From contig JAERIN010000003.1 in NCBI GenBank assembly GCA_016757515.1, forward strand, positions 1-64,000: a stretch of DNA of 64,000 nt, written 5' to 3'. Each line of letters opens with the position of its first letter. Position 1 is the first letter of the stretch. Source of the DNA: Alphaproteobacteria bacterium. GTDB lineage: Bacteria; Pseudomonadota; Alphaproteobacteria; Micavibrionales; Micavibrionaceae. This document shows positions 1-10,952 of the stretch, in pieces. Both the position numbers and the translations under genes were made by a program. Below the pieces are notes generated by a model. The model saw nothing but the letters and a program-made list of their open reading frames with translations. It was not told the origin of the DNA and made no database searches.

Positions 1-11
1 CGCCCGCGCCC

Positions 12-1787
12 ATGGGGGGGGACGAGGCCGCCCTCATCCGCGCGCGCGCCCAGGCCCTTTTGGACACCAAGGACTTCGCGGGGGCGAGCGAGCAGCTCCG
101 CGCCCTCCTCCTGGCCGGGCACGGCAACGCCGCCACCCTGAACACCCTGGCCAAGATCGCCCGCCTGCGCTTCGCCTACGCCGATGCCCGGGCCATCGCC
201 CGCGTGTCCATGGCCGCCGACCTGCGCGCGCAAGGGGTGGAGGCCCCCTTCCTGGCCGCCCGCAACGCGGCCAGCACCATCGCGGGCCCGCGCGACATCT
301 GGCCCTTTGTGCGCGCAGCAGCCCTGTCCATCGCGACAAAGCCCGACACCGTGACCTTCTGCACCATGACCCTAGAGCAGTACGACGACTACGCCGACCC
401 GGCGCCCCTCGCGGACCTGCTGGAGCGCACTGTGGCCCTGGACGGGTCCCTCACCGACCGCCGGGCCCAGGCCCTCATCGCCCTGAACCAGGCCGAGCGG
501 GCGGTGGAGGTTGTGGAACACATGTTGGAGGCCCCGGACGCGCCCAAGCAAAAACTGGCCGTGGTGTACTCTCAGGCCCTGTCCTTTATGGACGACCTGA
601 CCGGCGCACGCCGGGCGTCCGGCGCGGCCCTGGCCCTGGGCGAGAACGCCCTGTCCGTGCGCGAGGCCCTGCGCCTGTGCGTCTTAGAGGGGGACTACGC
701 CCGGGGCCTTGCCCTCCTCACCCACGCGCAGGAGTGCAAGATAGAGTTGGGCGATATGCTCCCCCGCAAGATGTACTTTGGGGCGCGAATGATCGGTGAA
801 GCTTTGAAAATGTTCGTAGAGATTCCGCATAAGGCGCCGCTCCAAGCACACTTCCGCGACAAATACTACGACTGCACGGACCCAGAGGCGCAGGCGGCGG
901 GGGGTCTTCTGGTCCTGCCCATCTTCGGCCCGGGGGATGAGCTACGCTTTGCGAGTATCTACAATCTCTTGCCAGACATTCTCCCGCACAAGTCCTTCAC
1001 CCTGGGGTGCGAGCCGCGCCTGCACGCCCTGTTCGCGCGCTCTTTCCCGCGCATCCCCTTTGTGTCCATCAAGCGCCTGCGCTTTGACCGCTTGGATCTG
1101 GCCGATTACAACACCCTGCCCGGATCAGACCTCATCGGCGTTCTGGACAACCGGGGCATGGCGGCCCTCCGGGAGGCGGATCAGGTCGCGCTCGTCACGG
1201 ACTTCCTGCACAAGGCCCTTCCGGACTATGATGCCTTTCCGGGCGCGGCCTACCTCACCCCCGATGCGGACGGGGCCCGTGCGTGGTCTGCACAGCTTCC
1301 CAAGGGCCCCCTTGTGGGCCTCTCGTGGCGGTCGTCCTTGACCACGCACTCGCGCAATGAGCACTATTTAACCGTTGAGGAGCTGGCCCCCCTGTTCGCC
1401 ATCCCCGGCGTGACCTTTGTGAACCTGCAGTACGATGACTGCGCGGAGGAACTGGCGTGGGTGGAGGCGCGCTAGCCAGGCAAGCTGTGGAACCCCCCCG
1501 ACTTGGATCAGTACAACGACCTGGACGGCGTGGCCGCCCTTATGGCTGCGCTCCCCCTCATCGTCGCGCCCGCCACCACGGTGGTGGAGCTGGCCGGCGC
1601 GCTCGGGCGGCCAACGTGGCTCCTGTCCAACTCGTCCGAGCTGCACTGGCGCAAGATTAACGACACGGGCACGGACGTCTGGCACCACTCCGTCACCCAC
1701 GTGGAGGGCGCGGTTTTGGGGGACAAGGCATCGCTGGTGGAGGCCCTGGTGGCGCGCCTCAAGGACTGGGTGGCGGTGCGTGGGTAA
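12..1787 (+). pseudogene. TPR-containing glycosyltransferase-like protein, interrupted by one in-frame TAG
   Basis: The reading frame runs from an ATG at 12 (it stays open upstream, so the true start may lie outside the window) to TAA at 1785-1787, broken only by TAG at 1473-1475. The N-terminal 250 or so residues are alanine- and leucine-rich helical repeats of TPR type. The C-terminal part resembles the heptosyltransferase/GT41-like domain found after TPRs: it has a WRSS segment before the stop and, after it, the segment from 1503 with LDQYNDLDGVAALMAAL and APATTVVELAGALG, typical of the nucleotide-sugar side of that fold. Homology therefore continues across the stop, which points to a Tyr-to-TAG point mutation or a sequencing error. 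The next gene starts 8 nt before the TAA. By position it probably glycosylates flagellin or another surface protein using sugars made by the pse operon; that is inference. If the stop is real, a 487-residue product without the end of the catalytic domain is made. Confidence 0.75.
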
Positions 1788-2835
1788 GGTTTTGTGCCTC
1801 ACCACCTGGCCGGCGCACAAGTCGGGGAATGTGGGGGATGCCCTGATCACGGCGTCGGCGCTGAAGCTCATACGGGCTCAGGCGCCAGGGTTTGCGCCGG
1901 ACGCCATGCTGTTCCGGGAGGAGGCCCTGGACGGCCGGTTTGCGAAGGGGGAGGTTCGAGCGGTCATCGCGCCGGGGTTCTCGGTGGCCGAGGGCACCTA
2001 CCCCACGTTGTTCCGCCTGTGGAGGGACATGGCGGGGGCGCCGCCGATCCACCCTCTGGGCTGTTCGTTCCAGGCGCCGTTCCCAGGGCGGGCGGCCTTT
2101 GACGAGCATGTGCACGGCCCGCAGACCCTGGACTTCCTGAAGGGCGTCGCAGACCGGACGGGGCCCCTGCCGTGCCGGGATGCCCTGATTGTAGAGGTAC
2201 TGGAGCGGCACGGGGTCCCGGCGGTCTACAGCGGGGACATGGCGCTCTATGACCCGGACGTCCTGGGCCGCTCTTTCGCTCCGCCGCCCGAGGTGCGCTC
2301 CGTTGCATTCACGGTAGGGCACCACCCACGCTATCAGGCGCAGGCCCTGGACCTCCTGGCGCGCATAAGGGGCGCCTTCCCGGGCGCGCGGCTCTTGTGC
2401 GCGTATCACTCAAAGCCGGGGCCCCACCCGTTGGCCGTGGGCGCGGCGGCGGGCGCCCTGGGGTACGAGGTGGCGGACCTCCACGGCTCGGCGGAGAATC
2501 TGGCCGCCTATGACGGCATAGACCTGCATATTGGCTACCGCCTCCATGGGCATGCAGCGTTCCTGCGGTCAAGGAAGCCCTCTGTCCTCCTCGTGGAAGA
2601 CGCCCGGGCCTATGGCATCGCGCGCACGCCGGGGATGGGGCTAGGATGCGTGGACGCATGGGACGAGGTGGCCGAGGTCGCCCGCCCTGAGGCCCCGGAG
2701 GAGGCCGTGGCCTTCGCCCTGACCCAGGCGCGCACGGGGTGGTCGGCCTACGCCTCCCTGTTCGCACACATAGACCGAACCTATACCCAGGTCATTGCCC
2801 CTACCATTTCCCGCTTGGCCCTGCGGCTGGTATAG
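1780..2835 (+). CDS. polysaccharide pyruvyl transferase family protein
   Basis: A 351-residue protein starting at a GTG that overlaps the end of the preceding glycosyltransferase frame by 8 nt. The start HKSGNVGDALI and the late segment DLHIGYRLHGHAAFLRS followed by PSVLLVEDARAYG are the signatures of the polysaccharide pyruvyl transferase family (PF04230), whose members transfer pyruvyl groups to glycans or act as related glycan enzymes. It sits directly upstream of pseB, so it may modify a pseudaminic-acid-containing glycan or a cell-surface polymer. The exact substrate cannot be read from sequence. There are no membrane segments, so it is presumably cytoplasmic. Confidence 0.75.
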   Translation: MGKVLCLTTWPAHKSGNVGDALITASALKLIRAQAPGFAPDAMLFREEALDGRFAKGEVRAVIAPGFSVAEGTYPTLFRLWRDMAGAPPIHPLGCSFQAPFPGRAAFDEHVHGPQTLDFLKGVADRTGPLPCRDALIVEVLERHGVPAVYSGDMALYDPDVLGRSFAPPPEVRSVAFTVGHHPRYQAQALDLLARIRGAFPGARLLCAYHSKPGPHPLAVGAAAGALGYEVADLHGSAENLAAYDGIDLHIGYRLHGHAAFLRSRKPSVLLVEDARAYGIARTPGMGLGCVDAWDEVAEVARPEAPEEAVAFALTQARTGWSAYASLFAHIDRTYTQVIAPTISRLALRLV

Positions 2836-5059
<2,224 letters not shown>

Positions 5060-5063
<4 letters not shown>

Positions 5064-5737
5064 ACATCTGCGTCATTCCGGCCCGCGGGGGATCCAAGCG
5101 CATCCCGCGCAAGAACATCCGGGACTTTGCCGGGCGGCCCATGATCGCCTGGCCCATCCAGGCCGCGCTGGACGCCGGGTGCTTTGCCCGCGTGGTGGTG
5201 TCCACCGAGGACGCGGAGATTGCACGAACGGCCCGCGCAGCGGGGGCGGAGGCGCTGGACCGCCCGGCGGAGATCGCGGACGACTACGCCACGACCCTGG
5301 ACGTCATGCGCCACGCGGCGGGTGCCCTGCCGGGGGCGGAGGTGCTGTGCTGCCTCTACGCCACGGCGGCCTTTACCACGCCGGGGGACCTCCTGGCGGG
5401 CAAAAAGGCACTGGAGGACGACCCGGACGCGGACTACGCCTTTTCCGTGGCGCCCTACCCCCACCCGGTGCAGCGGGCCCTGCGCCTGACACACGGTGGT
5501 CGTGTCGCCCCGTGTCACCCGGAGCACACCACCACGCGCACCCAGGACCTGGAGCCGCTCTACCACGACGCGGGGGCGTTCTACTGGGGCCGGGCGGCGG
5601 CCTGGGCCACGCAAAAGCCTGTCCACGGGCCCGGCTCCATCGCCCTGCCCCTCCCCCCGCACCGGGTGTGCGACATTGACACGGAGGAGGACTGGGCCCG
5701 GGCCGAGGCCCTGTTCAAGGCCCTGCGCGCGTCATGA
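5060..5737 (+). CDS. pseF: pseudaminic acid cytidylyltransferase
   Basis: A 225-residue CMP-sugar synthetase that activates pseudaminic acid with CTP, the last step before transfer to protein. The N-terminal ARGGSKRIPRKN motif (residues 8-19) is the CTP-binding signature of the NeuA/KdsB/PseF family. The ATG overlaps the pseC stop by 4 nt, and a GGAGG ribosome site lies just upstream. Assignment to PseF rather than NeuA rests on the surrounding pseBCGHI genes. Confidence 0.92.
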
Positions 5738-6765
5738 GGTTGGCGTTTCGCGTGGACGCGAGCGTCCAGATCGGCACAGGCCACGCGGTGCGGTGCCGGA
5801 CGCTGGCCCGGGCCCTGGCGGCGCGGGGGCACGAGGTCGCGTTCCTGTCCCGTCACTGGGTGGGGGCTGAGGACATCCCCCTTACGCGCCTGTCCCCGGC
5901 CATTACGGAGCCGGACGCCGACGGCCCGGCGCACGCGGGGTGGCTGGGCTGCGCATGGTCCGAGGACGCGCAGCATACGGCGCAGGCCTTGGCGCACAAC
6001 CCACCGGACTGGCTCATCGTGGACCACTACGCCCTGGACGCGCGGTGGGAGCGCGTGGTGGCCCCCCACGCTGCGCGCATCATGGCGATTGATGACCTAG
6101 CCGACCGGCCGCACGCGTGTGCGCTCCTTTTGGACCAGAACTTGGGGCGAGCAGAGCAGGGCTATCAGGGCCTCGTGCCCGCCGAGGCGCGCCTGCTCAT
6201 CGGCCCGCACCACGCCCTCCTGCGGCCGGAGTTCGCAGCAGCCCGCGAAGGGGCCCTGGCCCGGCGGGGTGGGCCCTTGCGCCACATCCTCGTCACCATG
6301 GGCGGGGTGGATAAGGGCAACGCCACCGGGGCCGTGCTGGACGCCATCGGCCCCCTGAGCCTGGACGTGACGGTCGTCATGGGCGCCGAAGCGCCGCACC
6401 TTAGGGCCGTGCGGGCACAGACCGAGCGCCTGGGCGCGCGCCTTGTCGTGGACACCCCGGACATGGCCGGCCTGATGGCCGCCGCAGACCTGGCCATCGG
6501 CGCCGTGGGCTCCACGAGTTGGGAGCGGTGTTGCCTGGCCCTGCCAACCCTGGCTTTGGTCATCGCGGACAATCAGCGCGAGGCCGCACAGGCCCTTGCC
6601 GCCGCCGGCGCTGCGGAGATTGTGGACGCGCCAACGGCCCTGCCCGCACGCCTGGCGCACTACCGGGACAGCCCAGCCGCCCTGGCCACCATGGCCGCTA
6701 GAGCCGGGGCCGTGACGGATGGACGAGGCCTGGAGCGCGTGGTAGAGGCCCTGGAGAGCGCATGA
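5734..6765 (+). CDS. pseG: UDP-2,4-diacetamido-2,4,6-trideoxy-beta-L-altropyranose hydrolase
   Basis: A 343-residue GT-B-fold enzyme that hydrolyses UDP from the diacetamido sugar before condensation with phosphoenolpyruvate. The N-terminal GTGHAVRC loop carries the His17 that is catalytic in Campylobacter PseG. A later GSTSWERCCLALPTL segment is the usual nucleotide-binding end of the fold. It starts in an ATGA overlap with pseF. In some bacteria PseG is fused to the PseH acetyltransferase; here they are separate but overlapping genes. Confidence 0.92.
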   Translation: MRLAFRVDASVQIGTGHAVRCRTLARALAARGHEVAFLSRHWVGAEDIPLTRLSPAITEPDADGPAHAGWLGCAWSEDAQHTAQALAHNPPDWLIVDHYALDARWERVVAPHAARIMAIDDLADRPHACALLLDQNLGRAEQGYQGLVPAEARLLIGPHHALLRPEFAAAREGALARRGGPLRHILVTMGGVDKGNATGAVLDAIGPLSLDVTVVMGAEAPHLRAVRAQTERLGARLVVDTPDMAGLMAAADLAIGAVGSTSWERCCLALPTLALVIADNQREAAQALAAAGAAEIVDAPTALPARLAHYRDSPAALATMAARAGAVTDGRGLERVVEALESA

Positions 6766-7247
6766 CCGCAGGAACCATCCGCCCGCTGGAGCCTGAAGAC
6801 CTCGCCACCATCCTGGCCTGGCGCAACAACCCGGCCACCCGGGCGGCCATGTTCACCCGACACGAGATCACCGCACAGGAGCACGGGGCCTGGTTCGCCC
6901 GCGCCCCCCGCGACCGCCACCTCTTATTATATGAGGAAGGTGGAGTGCCCCGGGGCTTTGCGCACCTCACAGGGGCCCGCGTGGCGGAGTGGAGCTTTTA
7001 CGCCGCCCCCGGCGCGCCCAAGGGCACGGGCACGCGTCTGGGCCGCGCAGTCCTGGCCCACGCCTTCAGGCCCCTTGGTCTGCACAAAGTGATCGGGGAG
7101 ATGATAGAGGGCAACGCCCCCTCTCTTGCCCTGCACGCCAAACTGGGCTTTGTGCGCGAGGGGGTTCGCCGTGCGCAGCACTGGGACGGCGCGGCCTGGC
7201 GGGACGTCGTCCTCTTTGGTCTTCTAGCAAAGGAGCACACATCGTGA
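6762..7247 (+). CDS. pseH: UDP-4-amino-4,6-dideoxy-N-acetyl-beta-L-altrosamine N-acetyltransferase
   Basis: A 161-residue GNAT-fold acetyltransferase that acetylates the 4-amino group using acetyl-CoA. It begins with the RimJ-like RPLEPEDLATILAWRNNP and contains the late-strand segment GNAPSLALHAKLGFVREGV typical of sugar-nucleotide GNATs. ATGA overlap with pseG and GTGA overlap with pseI place it in the same coupled operon, which is the main reason for choosing PseH over a generic GNAT. Confidence 0.9.
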   Translation: MTAGTIRPLEPEDLATILAWRNNPATRAAMFTRHEITAQEHGAWFARAPRDRHLLLYEEGGVPRGFAHLTGARVAEWSFYAAPGAPKGTGTRLGRAVLAHAFRPLGLHKVIGEMIEGNAPSLALHAKLGFVREGVRRAQHWDGAAWRDVVLFGLLAKEHTS

Positions 7248-8293
7248 CCTTCACCATCGCCGACCGGGCCATCGGGCCGGGGGAGTCGCCGTATGTGATT
7301 GCGGAGATGTCCGCGAACCACAACGGCTCCCTGGACGACGCGAAGCGCATCATAGACATGGCGGCGGAGGCCGGGGCGGACGCGGTGAAGATGCAGACCT
7401 ACACGCCCGACACCATCACCCTGGACGCCGACCGGCCGGAGTTCCAAATCAAAGGCGGCCTGTGGGACGGGGAGACGCTCTATAGCCTCTACCAAAAGGC
7501 CTACACCCCGTGGGAGTGGCACGCGCCCCTGTTTGACCACGCGCGCGCTGCGGGCGTCACGATCTTTTCCTCCCCCTTTGACCCCACGGCGGTGGACCTC
7601 CTGGAGGGCCTGGACGCGCCCGCATACAAAATCGCCTCGTTTGAGGCCGTGGACACCCCCCTCATCCGCTGCGCCGCCCGCACGGGCAAGCCCCTGATTA
7701 TCTCCACGGGCATGGCCAACGAGGCCGAAATCGCCGCCGCCCTGGCCGCAGCGCGGAAGGGCGGGGCGAAGGACGTCGTGCTCCTGCACTGCGTGAGCGG
7801 GTATCCCGCCCCGCCGGGGGACTATAACCTCGCCACCATCCCGGACATGGCCGCGCGGTTCGGCGTGCCCGTGGGCCTGTCCGACCACACCCTGGGCACC
7901 GCCACGGCCGTGGCCTCCGTGGCTCTCGGCGCATGCGTGATTGAAAAGCACGTGACCCTGGACCGGAGCCGGGGTGGACCGGACGACGCGTTTTCCTTGG
8001 AGCCTCCCGAACTCAAGGCCCTGGTGCGCGACGCTCGCATCGCGTGGGAGGCCCTGGGCCGCCCGAACTACGAGCGCACGGAGAGCGAAAAGGGCAACGT
8101 GCAGTTCCGTCGCTCTCTCTACTTCGTGCGGGACCTGCGCAAGGGAGAGGCCGTCACGCCGGACGCCGTGCGCTCCGTGCGCCCGGGCTTCGGCCTGCCC
8201 CCCGCCGCGTTGGACGAGATCATCGGGCGCACCGCCGCGCAGGACATCGCCGCGAACACGGCCGTGACGTGGGAGGCTCTGGGCGGGCAATAG
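7244..8293 (+). CDS. pseI: pseudaminic acid synthase
   Basis: A 349-residue NeuB-family enzyme condensing 2,4-diacetamido-2,4,6-trideoxyaltrose with PEP. It has an N-terminal TIM barrel (IAEMSANHNGSLDDA, then EKHVTLDRSRGGPDDAFSLEP) and a C-terminal SAF/antifreeze-like domain from about residue 285. The GTG start at 7244 overlaps the pseH stop and follows AAAGGAG. An ATG further upstream in this frame would run through pseH and is not credible. This completes the pathway from UDP-GlcNAc to CMP-pseudaminate, the usual donor for flagellin glycosylation. Confidence 0.93.
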   Translation: MTFTIADRAIGPGESPYVIAEMSANHNGSLDDAKRIIDMAAEAGADAVKMQTYTPDTITLDADRPEFQIKGGLWDGETLYSLYQKAYTPWEWHAPLFDHARAAGVTIFSSPFDPTAVDLLEGLDAPAYKIASFEAVDTPLIRCAARTGKPLIISTGMANEAEIAAALAAARKGGAKDVVLLHCVSGYPAPPGDYNLATIPDMAARFGVPVGLSDHTLGTATAVASVALGACVIEKHVTLDRSRGGPDDAFSLEPPELKALVRDARIAWEALGRPNYERTESEKGNVQFRRSLYFVRDLRKGEAVTPDAVRSVRPGFGLPPAALDEIIGRTAAQDIAANTAVTWEALGGQ

Positions 8294-8360
8294 CACCGGT
8301 AGAGTGGGTGCCAAACCCCGCTTGCCTGTGCAGTCTGGAGCAGCCTACGCTGCGCCCGCC

Positions 8361-8859
8361 GTGCCGACGCTCAAAACTGCCCTGACCCGCGATGCCCTGC
8401 TGGCCCTTGCGGGTCCGAAGTTCTTCGCCCGGGGGCAGGACTACTTTGCGCAAGACCTGGTAGAACTTGTGCTGCACACGGACGCCGATGTGGTGGCCAA
8501 GGTTCATGGCACGCACACCTACCTGGCGGAGATCACGGCGGGCCCCGAGGGGCTGGAGGTGGGGCCCGGCGATTGAGGACTGGGGGCCATGCAAGCACGT
8601 GGTCGCGGCGGGCCTGGCGGCCATTGCGGCGACGGGGCCCACGCACCCGGACGCGCGCCGCCTGCCGCTCAAGGCTCCCGCGCGAGGGGTGAAGCCCGCC
8701 CAGCCGCCCAAAACCCTGCGCGCCATACGGTTCATGCTCCTGACCTTCCAGCGCACGGGGGAGATGATCGGCGCACGGCCAGATACCCGGCCAGCCGAAT
8801 CCCAGGCCGCATGCTCGTTCATGCGCGCCCTGGAAGAGCCAATAATCGTGGCCAGTTAG
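8361..8859 (+). pseudogene. SWIM zinc-finger protein, frameshifted with internal deletion
   Basis: Reading frame 1 from GTG at 8361 (or ATG at 8304) encodes the family opening TRDALLALAGPKFFARGQDYF and ends at TGA 8574-8576. Homology resumes in another frame as IEDWGPCKHVVAAGLAA, ending at the TAG at 8857-8859. SWIM fingers have the form CxC...CxH. Here the second half (CKH) is present but the expected CxC before it is missing exactly where the frame changes (about 8560-8580), so a short out-of-frame deletion removed it. It follows pseI by only 67 nt but looks unrelated to it. Confidence 0.7.
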
Positions 8860-8997
8860 GCCAGTGGGGAGCCGACTGCGATCTCTCGCGTTGCCGATGT
8901 GGTTCCGGCTGGCGTCCTGCTACCGCTCGGCGAGCTGGGCACGCTTTTTATTTTAGGCGTCTTGGGTAATCCATCCTAGATGCCGTAGAGTCCCCAG

Positions 8998-10512
8998 ATG
9001 TCTCATGGGGCACAGGATTTGGTTGTACGCGTTGTTCTGGGCGACCAGCTGACACCGGACATCGCGGCCCTGCGCGGCGGGGACCGGGCCCGGGACGTGG
9101 TGTGCATGGCTGAGGTCGCGGGCGAGGCGGGCTACGTCCCGCACCACAAGAAGAAGCTGGCCTTTGTCTTTTCCGCGATGCGCCACTTTGCGCAAGAGCT
9201 CAAGGCGGACGGCTGGCGCGTGGACTACATGCGCCTGGATGCGCCCGGGAACACAGGCAGTCTGGCCGGGGAGATCGCCCGGGCGCGGGCGCGCCACAAG
9301 GCTGCGCGGGTTGTGGCCACCGCGCCGGGTGAATGGCGGGTGCTGGACGAGATGCGCGCTTGGGCCGACGAGATTCGGCCTGATGCACGCTTTTTGTGCG
9401 CTCCGGAGGACTTCGCGCGCTGGGCCAAGGGGCGCAAGCAGTTGCGTATGGAGCACTTCTACCGGGAGATGCGCCGGCGTCACGATGTTCTGATGGAGGG
9501 CGATGCGCCGGCCGGCGGGCGCTGGAACTTTGACGCGGACAACCGCAAGCCCTTGCCGCCCGATGTAGTCGTGCCGCGTCCTTTCGAGCAGGTGCCTGAT
9601 GCGACAACGCGCGGGGTCCTGGACATGGTCGCGCGGCGCTTCTCTGGGCATTTTGGGAACCTAGAGCCCTTTGCCTATGCGGTGACCCGTCCAGCGGCCC
9701 GGGCCGCGCTGGCGCAGTTCGTGGACGAGCGCCTGCCGCGCTTTGGTGTCTACCAGGACGCGATGGCCGCGGGCGACCCGTGGTTGTTTCACGCGCACAT
9801 CGGACTGTACCTCAACGCGGGCCTGCTCGCCCCCATGGAGGCCATTGACGCGGCGACCCAAGCCTGGGCTGACGGGCACGCGCCCCTGGCGGCGGTGGAG
9901 GGGTTTGTGCGCCAGATCCTGGGCTGGCGGGAGTTTGTGCGCGGGGTGTACTGGCACATGGGCCCGGACTACACGGGGGCCAACGCCCTGGGTGCCGATC
10001 GCCCGCTGCCTGCGTTCTACTGGACGGGGGACACGGACATGCGCTGCCTGGCGCACTGCGTGGCCGACACGCGGGCGCACGCCTACGCCCACCACATCCA
10101 GCGCCTGATGGTCTTGGGCAACTTCGCGCTGTTGGCGGGGTTGGAGCCGCGCGCTGTGCAGGACTGGTTCCTGGCGGTCTACGCCGACGCGTATGAGTGG
10201 GTGGAAGCCCCAAACGTCGTGGGCATGGCGCTGTATGCCGATGGGGGCGTGTTTGCCTCAAAGCCCTATGCGGCGGGCGGGGCGTACATCAACCGCATGT
10301 CGGACTACTGCGCCGGATGCGCGCACAGCCCCAAGAGCTGCCCCTTTACGACGCTGTACTGGGACTTCCTGGACCGCAACCGGGGCGCGCTGGGCGGCAA
10401 CCCGCGCATGGGCCTGGTCTATAAAAACTGGGACCGCCGCAGCGCGCAAGACAAGGACGCCATACGCGCGCGGGCCGCGGCGTTTTTGGCCTCATCGGTG
10501 ATGCGGGCTTAA
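8998..10512 (+). CDS. FeS-cluster bacterial cryptochrome/(6-4) photolyase family protein
   Basis: A 504-residue deoxyribodipyrimidine photolyase-related protein. Its N-terminal half is the antenna domain (VVLGDQL..., HHKKKLAFVFSAMRHFA). Its C-terminal half is the FAD domain, with the cluster cysteines expected in RCLAHCVADT and CAGCAHSPKSCPFTTLYWDF. Those spaced Cys residues mark the FeS-BCP/PhrB class, which repairs (6-4) photoproducts in light using FAD and carries a 4Fe-4S cluster. The ATG at 8998 was chosen because the conserved domain starts within ten residues. It appears monocistronic, with 138 nt upstream that hold no gene. Confidence 0.88.
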   Translation: MSHGAQDLVVRVVLGDQLTPDIAALRGGDRARDVVCMAEVAGEAGYVPHHKKKLAFVFSAMRHFAQELKADGWRVDYMRLDAPGNTGSLAGEIARARARHKAARVVATAPGEWRVLDEMRAWADEIRPDARFLCAPEDFARWAKGRKQLRMEHFYREMRRRHDVLMEGDAPAGGRWNFDADNRKPLPPDVVVPRPFEQVPDATTRGVLDMVARRFSGHFGNLEPFAYAVTRPAARAALAQFVDERLPRFGVYQDAMAAGDPWLFHAHIGLYLNAGLLAPMEAIDAATQAWADGHAPLAAVEGFVRQILGWREFVRGVYWHMGPDYTGANALGADRPLPAFYWTGDTDMRCLAHCVADTRAHAYAHHIQRLMVLGNFALLAGLEPRAVQDWFLAVYADAYEWVEAPNVVGMALYADGGVFASKPYAAGGAYINRMSDYCAGCAHSPKSCPFTTLYWDFLDRNRGALGGNPRMGLVYKNWDRRSAQDKDAIRARAAAFLASSVMRA

Positions 10513-10570
10513 ATCTTTTGTGCACGCTGGCTTATGGACTATCGGGCGGGGGAGCCCTATCTGAGGGCTC

Positions 10571-10948
10571 ATGCAAACACACAAAACCAATGTCCTGGGC
10601 CAGCCGCTGGAGGCCTGCTGCTTGGCGCCCAGGGCGGGCTATTTCCGCGATGGGTACTGCCATACGGATGAAACCGATCGGGGTCGACACGTGGTGTGCG
10701 CGCAGATGACTGCGGAGTTCCTGGCCTTCACGAAGGCGCAGGGCAACGATCTGTCGACCCCCAGGCCGGAAATGGACTTCCCCGGCCTCAAGCCCGGCGA
10801 CCGCTGGTGCCTGTGCGCCGTGCGCTGGCGGGAGGCCTGGGAGCAGGGCGCGGCCCCGCCGGTGATCCTGGAGGCCTGCGACCAGTCGGCCCTGGAGGTC
10901 ATCCCCCTAAAGGCGCTGCAAGAGCACGCGATCAAGGCGTTTCATTAG
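10571..10948 (+). CDS. DUF2237 family protein
   Basis: A 125-residue Cys-rich cytoplasmic protein matching the DUF2237 family from end to end: NVLGQPLEACC, the FRDGYC segment, HVVCAQMTAEFL, the diagnostic GNDLSTPRPEMDFPGLKPGD followed by RWCLCA. The function of the family is unknown. Only 4 nt separate it from selO downstream, so the two are probably cotranscribed. Confidence 0.85.
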   Translation: MQTHKTNVLGQPLEACCLAPRAGYFRDGYCHTDETDRGRHVVCAQMTAEFLAFTKAQGNDLSTPRPEMDFPGLKPGDRWCLCAVRWREAWEQGAAPPVILEACDQSALEVIPLKALQEHAIKAFH

Positions 10949-10952
10949 CCTT

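Noticed and set aside
1473-1475. TAG recoding as an amino acid
   Set aside because: Only one in-frame TAG is seen, while TAG is used as a normal stop by several genes here (rsfS, dotO, the gene at 34901). A mutation or error is simpler.
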